From GCA-002701455 sp964342575 (GTDB lineage Bacteria > Pseudomonadota > Alphaproteobacteria > Thalassobaculales > Thalassobaculaceae), in assembly GCA_964342575.1 (NCBI GenBank), contig CAYFGZ010000049.1:1-25081 (forward strand): a DNA stretch of 25,081 nucleotides, read 5' to 3'. Below, in pieces: positions 17,768-24,881 of the stretch (position 1 is the stretch's first letter; the number at the start of each line of letters is the position of its first letter). A model generated the notes under the pieces. It was not told the origin of the DNA, did not search any database, and saw nothing but the letters and a program-made list of their open reading frames with translations. A program made the translations under genes and the position numbers.

Positions 17768-18152
17768 ATTGCCCCCTATTTAAAGAGTTCTGTATTTCTT
17801 GATTAGCCATCATTATAGCTTGATGTTGTTGCTCTGCTTGCATTTGTGCCAAGAGTTCTTGATCTCGGCGGTTAGCTATCTCTTGTATAGCTTTTAAATT
17901 CTCTTCCTCAAGATGCTTTTTCAACTGACCAGATTTCATGCCTACAGAATGTAACTCTTTCGCAGACTCGACGCCATTCATTACATAGCTTTGTATCTCT
18001 TCATCAGGCGTGCCAATCTCTCGCAAGGCTTTTATATAGTCATGCGTAGATTCAACGACTGTGCTACGAATAGCCTCTGGCACAGACTCAATCGATCTGC
18101 CTAACATGCCAGAGGTTTGACGTGCCTCTTGTAATGACTGCGGACTAGCCAT
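17760..18152 (-). CDS. Unknown helical protein (130 aa)
   Basis: A helical protein with a charged, Gln/Glu-rich C-terminal half (HLEEENLKAIQEIANRRDQE, then MQAEQQHQAIMMANQ) likely to form a coiled coil. The N-terminal half contains SIESVPEAIRSTVVEST. No family is recognised. It lies just after the portal and its small companion gene and before the zinc ribbon. Its start overlaps the previous stop by 8 bases (ATGGCTAG). The coiled coil and position suggest a virion or assembly accessory protein. Confidence 0.7.
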   Translation of the reverse strand: MASPQSLQEARQTSGMLGRSIESVPEAIRSTVVESTHDYIKALREIGTPDEEIQSYVMNGVESAKELHSVGMKSGQLKKHLEEENLKAIQEIANRRDQELLAQMQAEQQHQAIMMANQEIQNSLNRGQFG

Positions 18153-18366
18153 TCTTCTTAGCAGTTTTCTTCGCTACTAGTTTTTTAGCCTCAACTTTCT
18201 TAGCCTCAGCTTTTGGCTTTTCCTCTTTAACAATCGGTGCTACTGGATCGGGATCTGGCTCCGGCTCCGGACCTACCACATTTAAATGTTTTTTCCGGAA
18301 ATTGTGCAGATTTGATCTGGCACCTTCTTTTCTACCATTTCTAAAATATCCTTTTTCTCTATGCAT
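18145..18366 (-). CDS. Small Lys/Ala/Glu-tailed basic protein (73 aa)
   Basis: The ATG at 18366 overlaps the portal stop as ATGCATAG, with AAGGA 10 bases upstream. A TTG at 18384 is in frame but less likely. The N-terminal 30 residues are basic (FRNGRKEGARSNLHNFRKKH). A Pro/Glu/Asp linker (GPEPEPDPDPVAP) follows, and the tail is built of short Lys/Ala/Glu repeats (KAEAKKVEAKKLVAKKTAKK). This composition recalls the tails of bacterial histone H1-like proteins, which bind DNA by charge. Whether it binds packaged DNA, the portal or nothing is unknown, and low-complexity similarity does not show homology. Confidence 0.7.
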   Translation of the reverse strand: MHREKGYFRNGRKEGARSNLHNFRKKHLNVVGPEPEPDPDPVAPIVKEEKPKAEAKKVEAKKLVAKKTAKKNG

Positions 18367-20029
18367 AGCCTGGTTGTCCTTCAAATTGTTGTGCGAATTG
18401 ACCCATTTCTAATGGATTTTGTTGTGAACCGGGTGCCCCATCTTGGGGTTGAAGCATATCGTCAAACTGAACGCCAATCATATTGTCTAAAACGTACTTT
18501 GTTAATTTGCTGGCATCGACTAGCGGATTATTCTGCAAAAGCTGATACATGCGGATAGCACGTTCTTCTCTCACTGCCCGTGTCTCTGCTACCGATTGGT
18601 CAGGGTCTATCTTTATAAAAAACTTATAGCCTGCTAATTCCTGCCCAACAAAACGTACCCATACAGGTAGTTGATCTGGGCCAATAACTTGAACAACTTG
18701 CTCATCTGTCCAATGCTTGTAGATAACCTCATGCATCAGCCGAACCATGCTAACGTGTGCGTCCGCAATTACATCACGGCGTTCGTCTTCTCGTATACTT
18801 GCCGCATCACGGATGGCTTGCACTTCTGTCGCAGTACGGTCGGCTGAGCCTTCGCCGAAAGACCCTGCCTCATTTCGGCTAAGACCCATTATTTCTCTAA
18901 TATCAGTCATAATCCGATCCTCGGCCTTTAGCAGACTATCTGGAATCGGTGCTACTTCAATATTCTGTATGCCATTAACATCCAATACTCTAACGAGCCC
19001 GGGCCCGTCTTCGTCTAATAGCTTGGCAACCTCGTCTTCGCTGATAGCTGTTGCAGTGGCTATGAATTTGACGATAGACAGGCGCCGGTGCCTCATCATT
19101 TGGGTTTTAATTTCGTTTATTTCACGCTGAAAAGGCTCTAATATCTTAATGTCTGGCACACCCCAGAAACATGCATTATCAGGGTTAAAGACAATCGGGA
19201 AATATGGCAATCCGTTAGAAACCTGCAACTCGTCGTCACCGTAATACAGAACTTTATCTGTAATTGTCGGCGCTATAATAAAAACCTTCTGCGTGCGTTT
19301 ATCCCTAATTTCCCAGAGATCAATACTTTCTCGTGGATTGTGTGTAAGGCTTTCTGCAAAAGGGTGATAGTAATTCTTTTTCTTGTATGCTTGGTCTTGC
19401 ACCTCTTTTCTGTGTGATAGCCGACTGTCATTAACTATATCATCTGTGTAGCGAGAAATTTTTTCTGCGGTAAAGAAAGCGTTCTCAAACCTATCGCATC
19501 CCCAAGGCACAACAAAGTTTGCAGTATCGACTGTACGATACCAGGGCATGTTATCCATGATGCCTTGCGAAAACTCAACTTTGTCACCTCCTTTCGTTAA
19601 AGGTGCAAATGTACCTTCATCATCTGGTGTCGGTGTATGCTGTGCCCCAAATCCAAACTTACCTATTCCAGTACCGCTAAAAAAGGCATTCTGCACCTGC
19701 TTCTTACTTTCATTCTTAACACCCATGTGTGTCATCATCTGGTTGCTAACTCGCTCCATAACTTTAGCAACTGCTGCTGCCTCTGGGCCAGGCTTCTTGG
19801 GTGTTATGCTTATGCCAGGATTTCTAAAGTAGATACGTGGCGTCATCATCCTCAACATCATGAAGATAACATTCTTAGGCAGAATACCGGGATTATAATC
19901 TCCACGGTAAAATGCCTGCCACATTGTCCACTTTTCTTCAGAGGCCCAATGCTCCCTAAATTTAACGCCTGCGTTTACTTGGTCTTCCCACCAACCGACG
20001 TCTGGGCGGCCTCTTTCGTATCCTTCCAT
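18359..20029 (-). CDS. Portal protein (556 aa)
   Basis: The frame begins MEGYERGRPDVGWWEDQ and has typical portal features. These are an early aromatic region (MWQAFYRGDYNPGILPKNVI, then MLRMMTPRIYFRNP), a clip/stem helix region with QREINEIKTQMMRHRRLS, and SRNEAGSFGEGSADRTATEV. A C-terminal Gln/Pro-rich tail ends GQPGYA. The 'ltr..a....s.rTAtE' element about residue 400 is common in podovirus-type portals. The product forms the dodecameric channel at the capsid vertex and docks the terminase. The first 55 bases lie inside the end of the PurD-like gene, an unusually long overlap here. The next in-frame Met is 35 residues later and would remove conserved sequence. Confidence 0.9.
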   Translation of the reverse strand: MEGYERGRPDVGWWEDQVNAGVKFREHWASEEKWTMWQAFYRGDYNPGILPKNVIFMMLRMMTPRIYFRNPGISITPKKPGPEAAAVAKVMERVSNQMMTHMGVKNESKKQVQNAFFSGTGIGKFGFGAQHTPTPDDEGTFAPLTKGGDKVEFSQGIMDNMPWYRTVDTANFVVPWGCDRFENAFFTAEKISRYTDDIVNDSRLSHRKEVQDQAYKKKNYYHPFAESLTHNPRESIDLWEIRDKRTQKVFIIAPTITDKVLYYGDDELQVSNGLPYFPIVFNPDNACFWGVPDIKILEPFQREINEIKTQMMRHRRLSIVKFIATATAISEDEVAKLLDEDGPGLVRVLDVNGIQNIEVAPIPDSLLKAEDRIMTDIREIMGLSRNEAGSFGEGSADRTATEVQAIRDAASIREDERRDVIADAHVSMVRLMHEVIYKHWTDEQVVQVIGPDQLPVWVRFVGQELAGYKFFIKIDPDQSVAETRAVREERAIRMYQLLQNNPLVDASKLTKYVLDNMIGVQFDDMLQPQDGAPGSQQNPLEMGQFAQQFEGQPGYA

Positions 20030-21048
20030 ATATTTTCTATTTCAGTGAACTTACCATAGTCTTTCGACTTATAAGTATTTACAAGATCCTCTCGGTATAC
20101 CGCATCTTCTAGTCTAAGATTTCGAAGAGTTCGGGCTGCTCTTGAAAAAGCACCTTTAGTTGATTCTCCTCGAGCTGTAACTTTAAATATAGGTCCAAAT
20201 CGTTGTGTGGCATAGTATCGCTCGTTTTTATACTTAACGTTGACCAATCCACAATGTTTGATGTTGGCCTCAAATAGTCCATGTATTTGGTCGTCTCTTG
20301 TTGTTGGCCATCCAATTCGTTGGACTCTAAGTGATACATATATTTCGTCTATTAAATTTAAGTCAGAACGTACACCGCCTGCAACTTCCATTAATATGTC
20401 AAGCGGATCCTGCTGAAAACCCTGCAAGATAGCCTCGGTGTTATCAAACGTAAAGCCTGCGTGTATGTCACACACTCTTCGATCATCGAATCCTACCCTT
20501 ACTGGTCCTCTATACTTACTCTTGTCAAACAGTGGTTTGAGATTTTTCAGTCCCTCAAAGATAGTTTGCGGTAACGCTTCCACTGGTTTACACACAGTTG
20601 CCATAGGACCAAGCTCAGGGCCCATAGACTCTGAAATAAGATTCCAGTGATAAGTAACATAGAGGAACGGCGTGCACCATTTTCGTCCGTTCCACCAGCC
20701 TTCGACGTAGTAACTCGGTCTATTATCTGACAGCTCCAGGCCCGTAAGGCCAAGTATTGCTTTCTTGTTAGCCGGCTTAGTCGATGCCAAGGTAAAGAAG
20801 CGTGATAAGCCCATAATCTGAGTAGGCGCTTTCTCGAATCTTGTTTCACGATAGCCAAAATACGGATCATCTGCTATTACTAAATCACTCTGATTGACAA
20901 ATGGCTTCCAAGATGCAACACGCTGATAAATGCCCTCGCCCGTACCATTTTGTTCATTATATATAAACGCACGAACAGTATGCCCTTCTTGTGCCAATCG
21001 ACTGGCAAGTGAAAGACCCTGCCCCGTACTTAAAAATAATACTTCCAT
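19975..21048 (-). CDS. Divergent PurD-like (ATP-grasp superfamily) protein in the packaging block (357 aa)
   Basis: The order of motifs follows phosphoribosylamine-glycine ligase (PurD). Residues 1-20 (MEVLFLSTGQGLSLASRLAQ) match the N-terminal Rossmann-like start, with TGQG in place of GSGGRE. Residues 137-150 (LISESMGPELGPMA) match the ATP-grasp 'GPNTGGMG' loop. Residues 179-215 (YRGPVRVGFDDRRVCDIHAG) match 'YrG.ly.G...t..g..vlEfN.R'. Residues 282-322 (RFGPIFKVTARGESTKGAF, then YREDL) match the PurD C-terminal domain. It is about 70 residues shorter than usual PurD. The loss falls between residues 85 and 112, where the 'vvKadGlA.GKGV' ATP-phosphate segment should be. The metal-ligand position 'EfN' reads D194-I-H196. 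Purine synthesis activity is therefore doubtful. It lies between TerL-linked genes and the portal. Fold assignment is by eye. Confidence 0.72.
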   Translation of the reverse strand: MEVLFLSTGQGLSLASRLAQEGHTVRAFIYNEQNGTGEGIYQRVASWKPFVNQSDLVIADDPYFGYRETRFEKAPTQIMGLSRFFTLASTKPANKKAILGLTGLELSDNRPSYYVEGWWNGRKWCTPFLYVTYHWNLISESMGPELGPMATVCKPVEALPQTIFEGLKNLKPLFDKSKYRGPVRVGFDDRRVCDIHAGFTFDNTEAILQGFQQDPLDILMEVAGGVRSDLNLIDEIYVSLRVQRIGWPTTRDDQIHGLFEANIKHCGLVNVKYKNERYYATQRFGPIFKVTARGESTKGAFSRAARTLRNLRLEDAVYREDLVNTYKSKDYGKFTEIENIWKDTKEAAQTSVGGKTK

Positions 21049-21449
21049 TACCTCGACGATTTAAAAGCACGACTTGGTGTAGAGTAGCCCATAGAACGCA
21101 ATTTTTTTATAATACCTGCTTGATTTTTTCTGATACCTGACAGTCCCTCAAATGGCTCCATATCAGGACCGCCTCTATACCCTTGTCGCAACGATCTTTT
21201 TGTGTTTGTGGTGAGGGCGCCCCTTTGCTGACTTTGCAATGCCTTATTAATAAGTTTTATTCTTCTTTGGTTTATACGATATTGGTTTAGAAGCTCCTTT
21301 AGGCTAGCCCCTTTAGTTTTTACTTTTTTATCGGCATACCGCCTTGTTTGCCCTTGGGCGCCTTTTTTACTTACTCCTGCAATTGCCTCACCAACATCTG
21401 CGGCAGCACCTTTTCCTACTCTTCCTAATTGTCTTAAAACCCAGCTCAT
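21048..21449 (-). CDS. Small basic unknown protein (133 aa)
   Basis: A strongly basic protein (RRYADKKVKTKGASLKELLN, then QYRINQRRIKLINKALQSQQ) with a central helix and a Gly-rich patch (RQGYRGGPDMEPFEGLSG). The end, KKLRSMGYSTPSRAFKSSR, is again basic. No family is recognised. Its ATG overlaps the TerL stop as ATGA and its own stop forms TAATG with the PurD-like gene, so it is part of the packaging unit. It could be a DNA-binding accessory of packaging or a portal companion. Confidence 0.7.
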   Translation of the reverse strand: MSWVLRQLGRVGKGAAADVGEAIAGVSKKGAQGQTRRYADKKVKTKGASLKELLNQYRINQRRIKLINKALQSQQRGALTTNTKRSLRQGYRGGPDMEPFEGLSGIRKNQAGIIKKLRSMGYSTPSRAFKSSR

Positions 21450-23053
21450 GCATATCCTATTAATCCAGAGGTTGCGGGATACTGATCCTGATAATGATCT
21501 TTCAAGATAGCTTTCATTGTAAATTCAGCCGTGGGGTTTATAACCTTAGGCTCAAGTTTTCCTTGATACGCAAGATATTCCTGCACTGCAATTAAACACT
21601 CATTTGCCATACCAAGTGCAATCACACTATCGTCGTGTGCGCCAGGCGTAGCTTCTAATCTACTAGACAAATCACTAACAGGCTTTTCAATAAATGAGTT
21701 AAGTTCGCCTTGCAGATATGTACTCACAATGGTTAAACCTTCTGACAACGATTTACGCAAATTGCCCATAAGTATTAACTTAGTCGTGCGTGTTGTCTGC
21801 GTGCCAATGTTATATACATTACCTGTAAGCCCTGACTTGTTAAATAGTAAATCTCTTGGATATGCTTTTATTAGCTCAGTTGCAGTTACGCCACCATGAT
21901 TGTTTGTCTCAAGATTAATATGGGCGTTATTGAACAGTTTAGCTATCCACGTAATTATAGATGCAAATGCATCCGGGCTAGTAAAATTATCAATGTATTC
22001 CGCAACCTGGCTATTGGTCTCCAAACACAATACTTCCACAACAGAATAGTCACCGCCAACACCTCCACTAATATCAACGCCAAGGACATAATGATTGCCC
22101 GGAACAGGGTGCTGAATATCATAGCTAAGGTAATGAGAATCGTTATGGGTTTTCCAGCGTGTGCCGATGTCCACGAATGGGACCCGATGGAAAAACGACT
22201 GTCCTCTTGACTGAAAGCACTCATCCAGTGTTAGCGGATATTCTTGTTTAAAAAGCCGTAGATCACCGTCCATTTCGTCAATTTTACCTCGACGCCATGC
22301 AAGCTGACCTGCGGATAAGTTGTGTTGAGCAAGTGTTTCAGGCTCATCATATTCAAAATCAAGTGCCTTATATACATCTTCTGTCTGCTGGGTATTTAGC
22401 TCTTTAGTGTATTCTGGAAAATCTTTCCAATTAAGAAAGTGCAGTGTATATTCTGAACGTGGATTAAGTGCTGTAAGGCATCTTCTGTGATACCATGTTT
22501 GCGCGCCATTTCCTGTAGATTCAAATACAACTAACGAATTTTCCGCCGGCACACTTTGCAATAAGCCAGCTGTCATTGTTTTTGGGTCCGGCCAGTATGC
22601 TACTTCCGAACATAGTAGTCTATTAATAGTTCCTGAACGGCCTGATTTTGTATTGCCTGCTGTCTCGACGTAGAAAGTTGCTCCTGTGGCAACGAATCTG
22701 ATTTCTCGCTTTGTGCTGGAGATAATCTCAATTGGTTCTCCAATGAAGTTGTCGAGGTAGAAGTGAACACGCTGAAAAAGCCTTTCTGTCGAGTCGGCAT
22801 CATGTGCGATAACAACACATCGTAAGTTTTCGTAAGCCAGGCAATCCAGGAAAAAACACGCCAAGAAAAGACTGGTAATTCCTTGCTGTCTTGCTTTGGG
22901 TACAATGTCTCTACCACTTAGCCTCGCTAATACTCTTTGCTGTGCGTTATTTAGTTCAAACGGAACTTTTTTACCTGACTTGTCACTAATATGTAAGAAA
23001 CGCTCAATGGCTTCTTTGTGCTTAGGTCCATAGTCAGGCTCTAGCCATGACAT
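21446..23053 (-). CDS. Terminase large subunit (535 aa)
   Basis: The motor of DNA packaging. The ATPase half shows a Walker A-like KARQQGITS at residues 53-61, a Walker B-like RLLCSEVAYW with E150, and the coupling motif STGNG at 179-183. The nuclease half (RNase H fold) shows the acidic triad pattern: D327 in VLGVDISGGVGGDYS, E382 in HINLETNNHGG, and D474/D475 in PGAHDDSVIAL. Length is typical. The ATG at 23053 shares TAATG with the previous stop, and the TGA at 21446 overlaps the next ATG. The enzyme cuts concatemers and pumps DNA through the portal. The packaging type (cos, pac or terminal repeats) cannot be told from this sequence alone. Confidence 0.93.
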   Translation of the reverse strand: MSWLEPDYGPKHKEAIERFLHISDKSGKKVPFELNNAQQRVLARLSGRDIVPKARQQGITSLFLACFFLDCLAYENLRCVVIAHDADSTERLFQRVHFYLDNFIGEPIEIISSTKREIRFVATGATFYVETAGNTKSGRSGTINRLLCSEVAYWPDPKTMTAGLLQSVPAENSLVVFESTGNGAQTWYHRRCLTALNPRSEYTLHFLNWKDFPEYTKELNTQQTEDVYKALDFEYDEPETLAQHNLSAGQLAWRRGKIDEMDGDLRLFKQEYPLTLDECFQSRGQSFFHRVPFVDIGTRWKTHNDSHYLSYDIQHPVPGNHYVLGVDISGGVGGDYSVVEVLCLETNSQVAEYIDNFTSPDAFASIITWIAKLFNNAHINLETNNHGGVTATELIKAYPRDLLFNKSGLTGNVYNIGTQTTRTTKLILMGNLRKSLSEGLTIVSTYLQGELNSFIEKPVSDLSSRLEATPGAHDDSVIALGMANECLIAVQEYLAYQGKLEPKVINPTAEFTMKAILKDHYQDQYPATSGLIGYA

Positions 23054-23556
23054 TAACTTTTATACCAGACTTTGTTAAACATGAAGTTTTTACCACCTGC
23101 GGCAGCTTTTGCAGCACGCCAATCAGTAGCGGCCCGAGATCCCTTTTTATATATATGGTAGCCAGATTTGCTGAACCTTGCAATATCTTTGCTATAGTCA
23201 GGGGCACCACGTCGTCTCTGGGGAGAGCCACCACGATTACCAGCCATTCGAGGTCCTTTGATATTTGTAAACGTGTAACTGGCTGTATCAATATTTGACC
23301 CTTTTGATGTATATCCTTTCCCTTTTGTAACTGGTGACGACTTTGCATTACCAAGCTGTCTAGTTTTTATTGTAGCCGGGCCCGTAGTATACTTTTCATT
23401 TGGCCAATTGCTTAACTTTTTAAATGCCCTGTTACGAGTGTTACGATCGCCTGTTAAAACATTTGCTAACATACGCAATCTGTTCATGCCTCGTGTCCAT
23501 TTACTATTAGGATTTTTTAGTCCTTTATATGAATCAGCTAATGTTATGATGCTCAT
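23053..23556 (-). CDS. Basic unknown protein between the terminase genes (167 aa)
   Basis: A highly basic protein without acidic clusters. The N-terminal region contains GMNRLRMLANVLTGDRNTRN, the middle is Gly/Arg-rich (GPRMAGNRGGSPQRRRGAPD), and the C-terminus ends KNFMFNKVWYKS. The composition suggests nucleic acid binding. No known family is recognised. It overlaps its upstream neighbour by ATGA and the terminase by TAATG, so it is translated with the packaging genes. The C-terminal 'FMFNKVWY' patch might be a docking segment. Confidence 0.7.
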   Translation of the reverse strand: MSIITLADSYKGLKNPNSKWTRGMNRLRMLANVLTGDRNTRNRAFKKLSNWPNEKYTTGPATIKTRQLGNAKSSPVTKGKGYTSKGSNIDTASYTFTNIKGPRMAGNRGGSPQRRRGAPDYSKDIARFSKSGYHIYKKGSRAATDWRAAKAAAGGKNFMFNKVWYKS

Positions 23557-23834
23557 CTGCTTGCCATGTTTCTTAGTTTTTTGATAGCCTCTTTCGAGGT
23601 AGGGTTTTTAATAGTACGATGTCTGCTAAACTCAGGCCCTTTTCCATAATGCCTGTTCCATATCTGGTTGCGTGCTTTTGCATGAGTATGGCTATGAGCC
23701 AGTTGATCTTTATAGGATTTATAGGCAAAGCGACGATCTGCGCCTTTCATGCCCTTTTTAGTCATGTTTTTCCAAAATCTCCGCAACATTATATGCATTA
23801 CGGGATTCATCGCTTTTATGGCTGCTCCGCTCAT
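23553..23834 (-). CDS. Small basic unknown protein after TerS (93 aa)
   Basis: A basic, His-containing protein (MLRRFWKNMTKKGMKGADRR, then KDQLAHSHTHAKARNQIWNR) with a C-terminal basic helix (SKEAIKKLRNMASR). Its ATG overlaps the TerS stop as ATGA. The cluster HSHTHAKARNQIWNRHYGKG has several His residues together, but there is no clear HNH pattern (the usual two CxxC knuckles and the second His/Asn set are absent). No family is recognised, and a nuclease role is not supported. It is likely a DNA-binding packaging accessory by context. Confidence 0.68.
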   Translation of the reverse strand: MSGAAIKAMNPVMHIMLRRFWKNMTKKGMKGADRRFAYKSYKDQLAHSHTHAKARNQIWNRHYGKGPEFSRHRTIKNPTSKEAIKKLRNMASR

Positions 23835-24289
23835 CCGTTCATCTGTACGTTGTTGGCTTGGATCAGTATATTCTTAACCTGATCTTCGCTAGTTTGCACG
23901 GTTTTTCTACGCTGTTCCCAGCCTGATGTTTTAATCCACATGCCTGCGGCACGCAATCGTAAGTCAGGATTTTCCTCATTTTCTAAAGTCTCATTAACTA
24001 CCTTAACGACTTTCGGCGCAAGCTCTTGAAACTCATCGTAATACTTTTCTAAAGCACCTTCGATAGCTTCTCGGCCCAGTCTCGAATGCACTATATTTAC
24101 AACAGTAGCTTTCGTGCATCCAATCTGCCGTGCTATATCTTTATTGCGAACACCAGCAAGGTGCAAGCTAATAATTTTATAATGTAGTGGACGAAGGCGT
24201 TTAAGCTCAGATGAGCCATACGACTCAAATATAATGCTTTCTAACGCACCAGCAGGTAACTCAAACGATGCTTCGCTTGTAGCTGTCAT
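23831..24289 (-). CDS. Terminase small subunit-like DNA-binding protein (152 aa)
   Basis: Residues about 42-69 (LHLAGVRNKDIARQIGCTKA and following TVVNIVHS) form a clear helix-turn-helix of the small terminase type. A long helical region follows (ALEKYYDEFQELAPKVVKVV), then ENPDLRLRAAGMWIKTSGWE, which is typical of small terminase oligomerisation parts. Position directly ahead of TerL supports the call. The ATG at 24289 has no ribosome site and lies inside the 31-codon ORF that begins at 24356, so it may depend on translation of that ORF. The protein should recognise the packaging site and load TerL. Confidence 0.82.
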   Translation of the reverse strand: MTATSEASFELPAGALESIIFESYGSSELKRLRPLHYKIISLHLAGVRNKDIARQIGCTKATVVNIVHSRLGREAIEGALEKYYDEFQELAPKVVKVVNETLENEENPDLRLRAAGMWIKTSGWEQRRKTVQTSEDQVKNILIQANNVQMNG

Positions 24290-24356
24290 AGCGAGCCTGG
24301 ACTGCCGGAGAAATCTTTTTTGTTAGAAGTGCCCTAAGTCTGTCGATCGGTTTCAT
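24261..24356 (-). CDS. Small leader ORF ahead of TerS (31 aa)
   Basis: An ATG at 24356 is preceded by AAGGAAATT, a good Shine-Dalgarno site resembling the one before the capsid gene. The product reads MKPIDRLRALLTKKISPAVQ and ends with KRSIV, then TGA at 24261-24263. It is the first ORF after the promoter and overlaps TerS by 29 bases in another frame. It may be a real small protein or a leader that couples translation to TerS. The short length means it is easily missed. Confidence 0.55.
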   Translation of the reverse strand: MKPIDRLRALLTKKISPAVQARYDSYKRSIV

Positions 24357-24386
24357 AATTTCCTTATAAATTTATCCTGTGCGTTC
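24357..24386 (-). promoter_or_regulatory. Short 5' leader with ribosome site
   Basis: About 24 bases of untranslated leader would lie between the predicted start of transcription near 24380 and the ATG at 24356. It contains the AAGGA ribosome site. There is no room for a riboswitch, and no hairpin is seen. Confidence 0.55.
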
Positions 24387-24414
24387 ATTATATAAGGATG
24401 CCAAATATTGTCAA
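24387..24414 (-). promoter_or_regulatory. Perfect consensus sigma70 promoter for the virion operon
   Basis: On the minus strand TTGACA (24414-24409) is followed by 16 bases and TATAAT (24392-24387). Both hexamers are perfect consensus, and the spacer is one base shorter than the optimum of 17. It faces the 31-codon ORF, TerS and the whole virion gene block. No other candidate of comparable quality was seen. Host RNA polymerase with its housekeeping sigma factor would be expected to read it; no phage polymerase promoter is needed. Confidence 0.85.
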
Positions 24415-24881
24415 CAGCTTGTGTCAGGTAATCTCAAAGATGAAACACGAGTGCTAACATCATTACCATTACAGTCAAAATGTCTGCCGCCGATGTTCGC
24501 AGAACGAACTGTGCCAAGTAGCAAACACTTTAGGTTGACTTAGTGTGTGAGGGGGTCAAAAACGCACGGGGAAGCAAAAAGGGGGGATTGCTATCCACAG
24601 AAAAAGTTAGCCTATACTAATAAATATCCTTAGCATTGACTAGGCAAACTGATTAGCATCCACCATGCCCGGCATTAGTTTGTGCTAACGTATCCGTTAA
24701 GTTATAGCTAACATTCCGAACGTCTTGCCCATGGCTGCGGAGTCTTATATAAGACATAAGACATAAGAATCCTGCAGGCTGCGGATACAGCATCCAATAG
24801 GCTAGCTTACAACTGATATATAAGATCTAAGATGTTTTTAAAGTTTTCTGTAGGATGCCGATAAGATAGTATAGACATTAT
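24415..24881. other. Non-coding divergent control region, possibly an origin
   Basis: About 470 bases without a convincing gene, tRNA or rRNA on either strand. It lies between the leftward late promoter and a rightward gene. It contains a 14-base palindrome with tandem ATAAGA units (24742-24769), GCTAAC in either orientation four times (24453, 24606, 24684, 24707), and a short hairpin GTTCG-CAGAA-CGAAC (24495-24509). CTATCCACA at 24591-24599 differs by one base from the DnaA-box consensus. No clear rightward promoter was found. A control or replication-origin role is inferred. Confidence 0.5.
24742..24769 (+). repeat. 14-base palindrome with tandem 7-base ATAAGAC repeats
   Basis: GTCTTATATAAGAC (24742-24755) is a perfect palindrome. 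Its right half ATAAGAC is repeated at 24756-24762 and as ATAAGAA at 24763-24769. Single ATAAGA copies recur at 24820 and 24861. The array looks like an operator or iteron set rather than a terminator, since no T-run follows. Confidence 0.6.

Noticed and set aside
23662..23740. His-rich part of the 93-residue protein as an HNH nuclease
   Set aside because: The required CxxC knuckles and the second metal-binding set are not present.
24742..24755. Palindrome as a transcription terminator
   Set aside because: It is AT-rich with no GC stem and no T-run; an operator or iteron is more likely.
24415..24881. tRNA or small RNA gene in the non-coding region
   Set aside because: No cloverleaf, T-loop sequence or strong GC hairpin with T-run was found on either strand.
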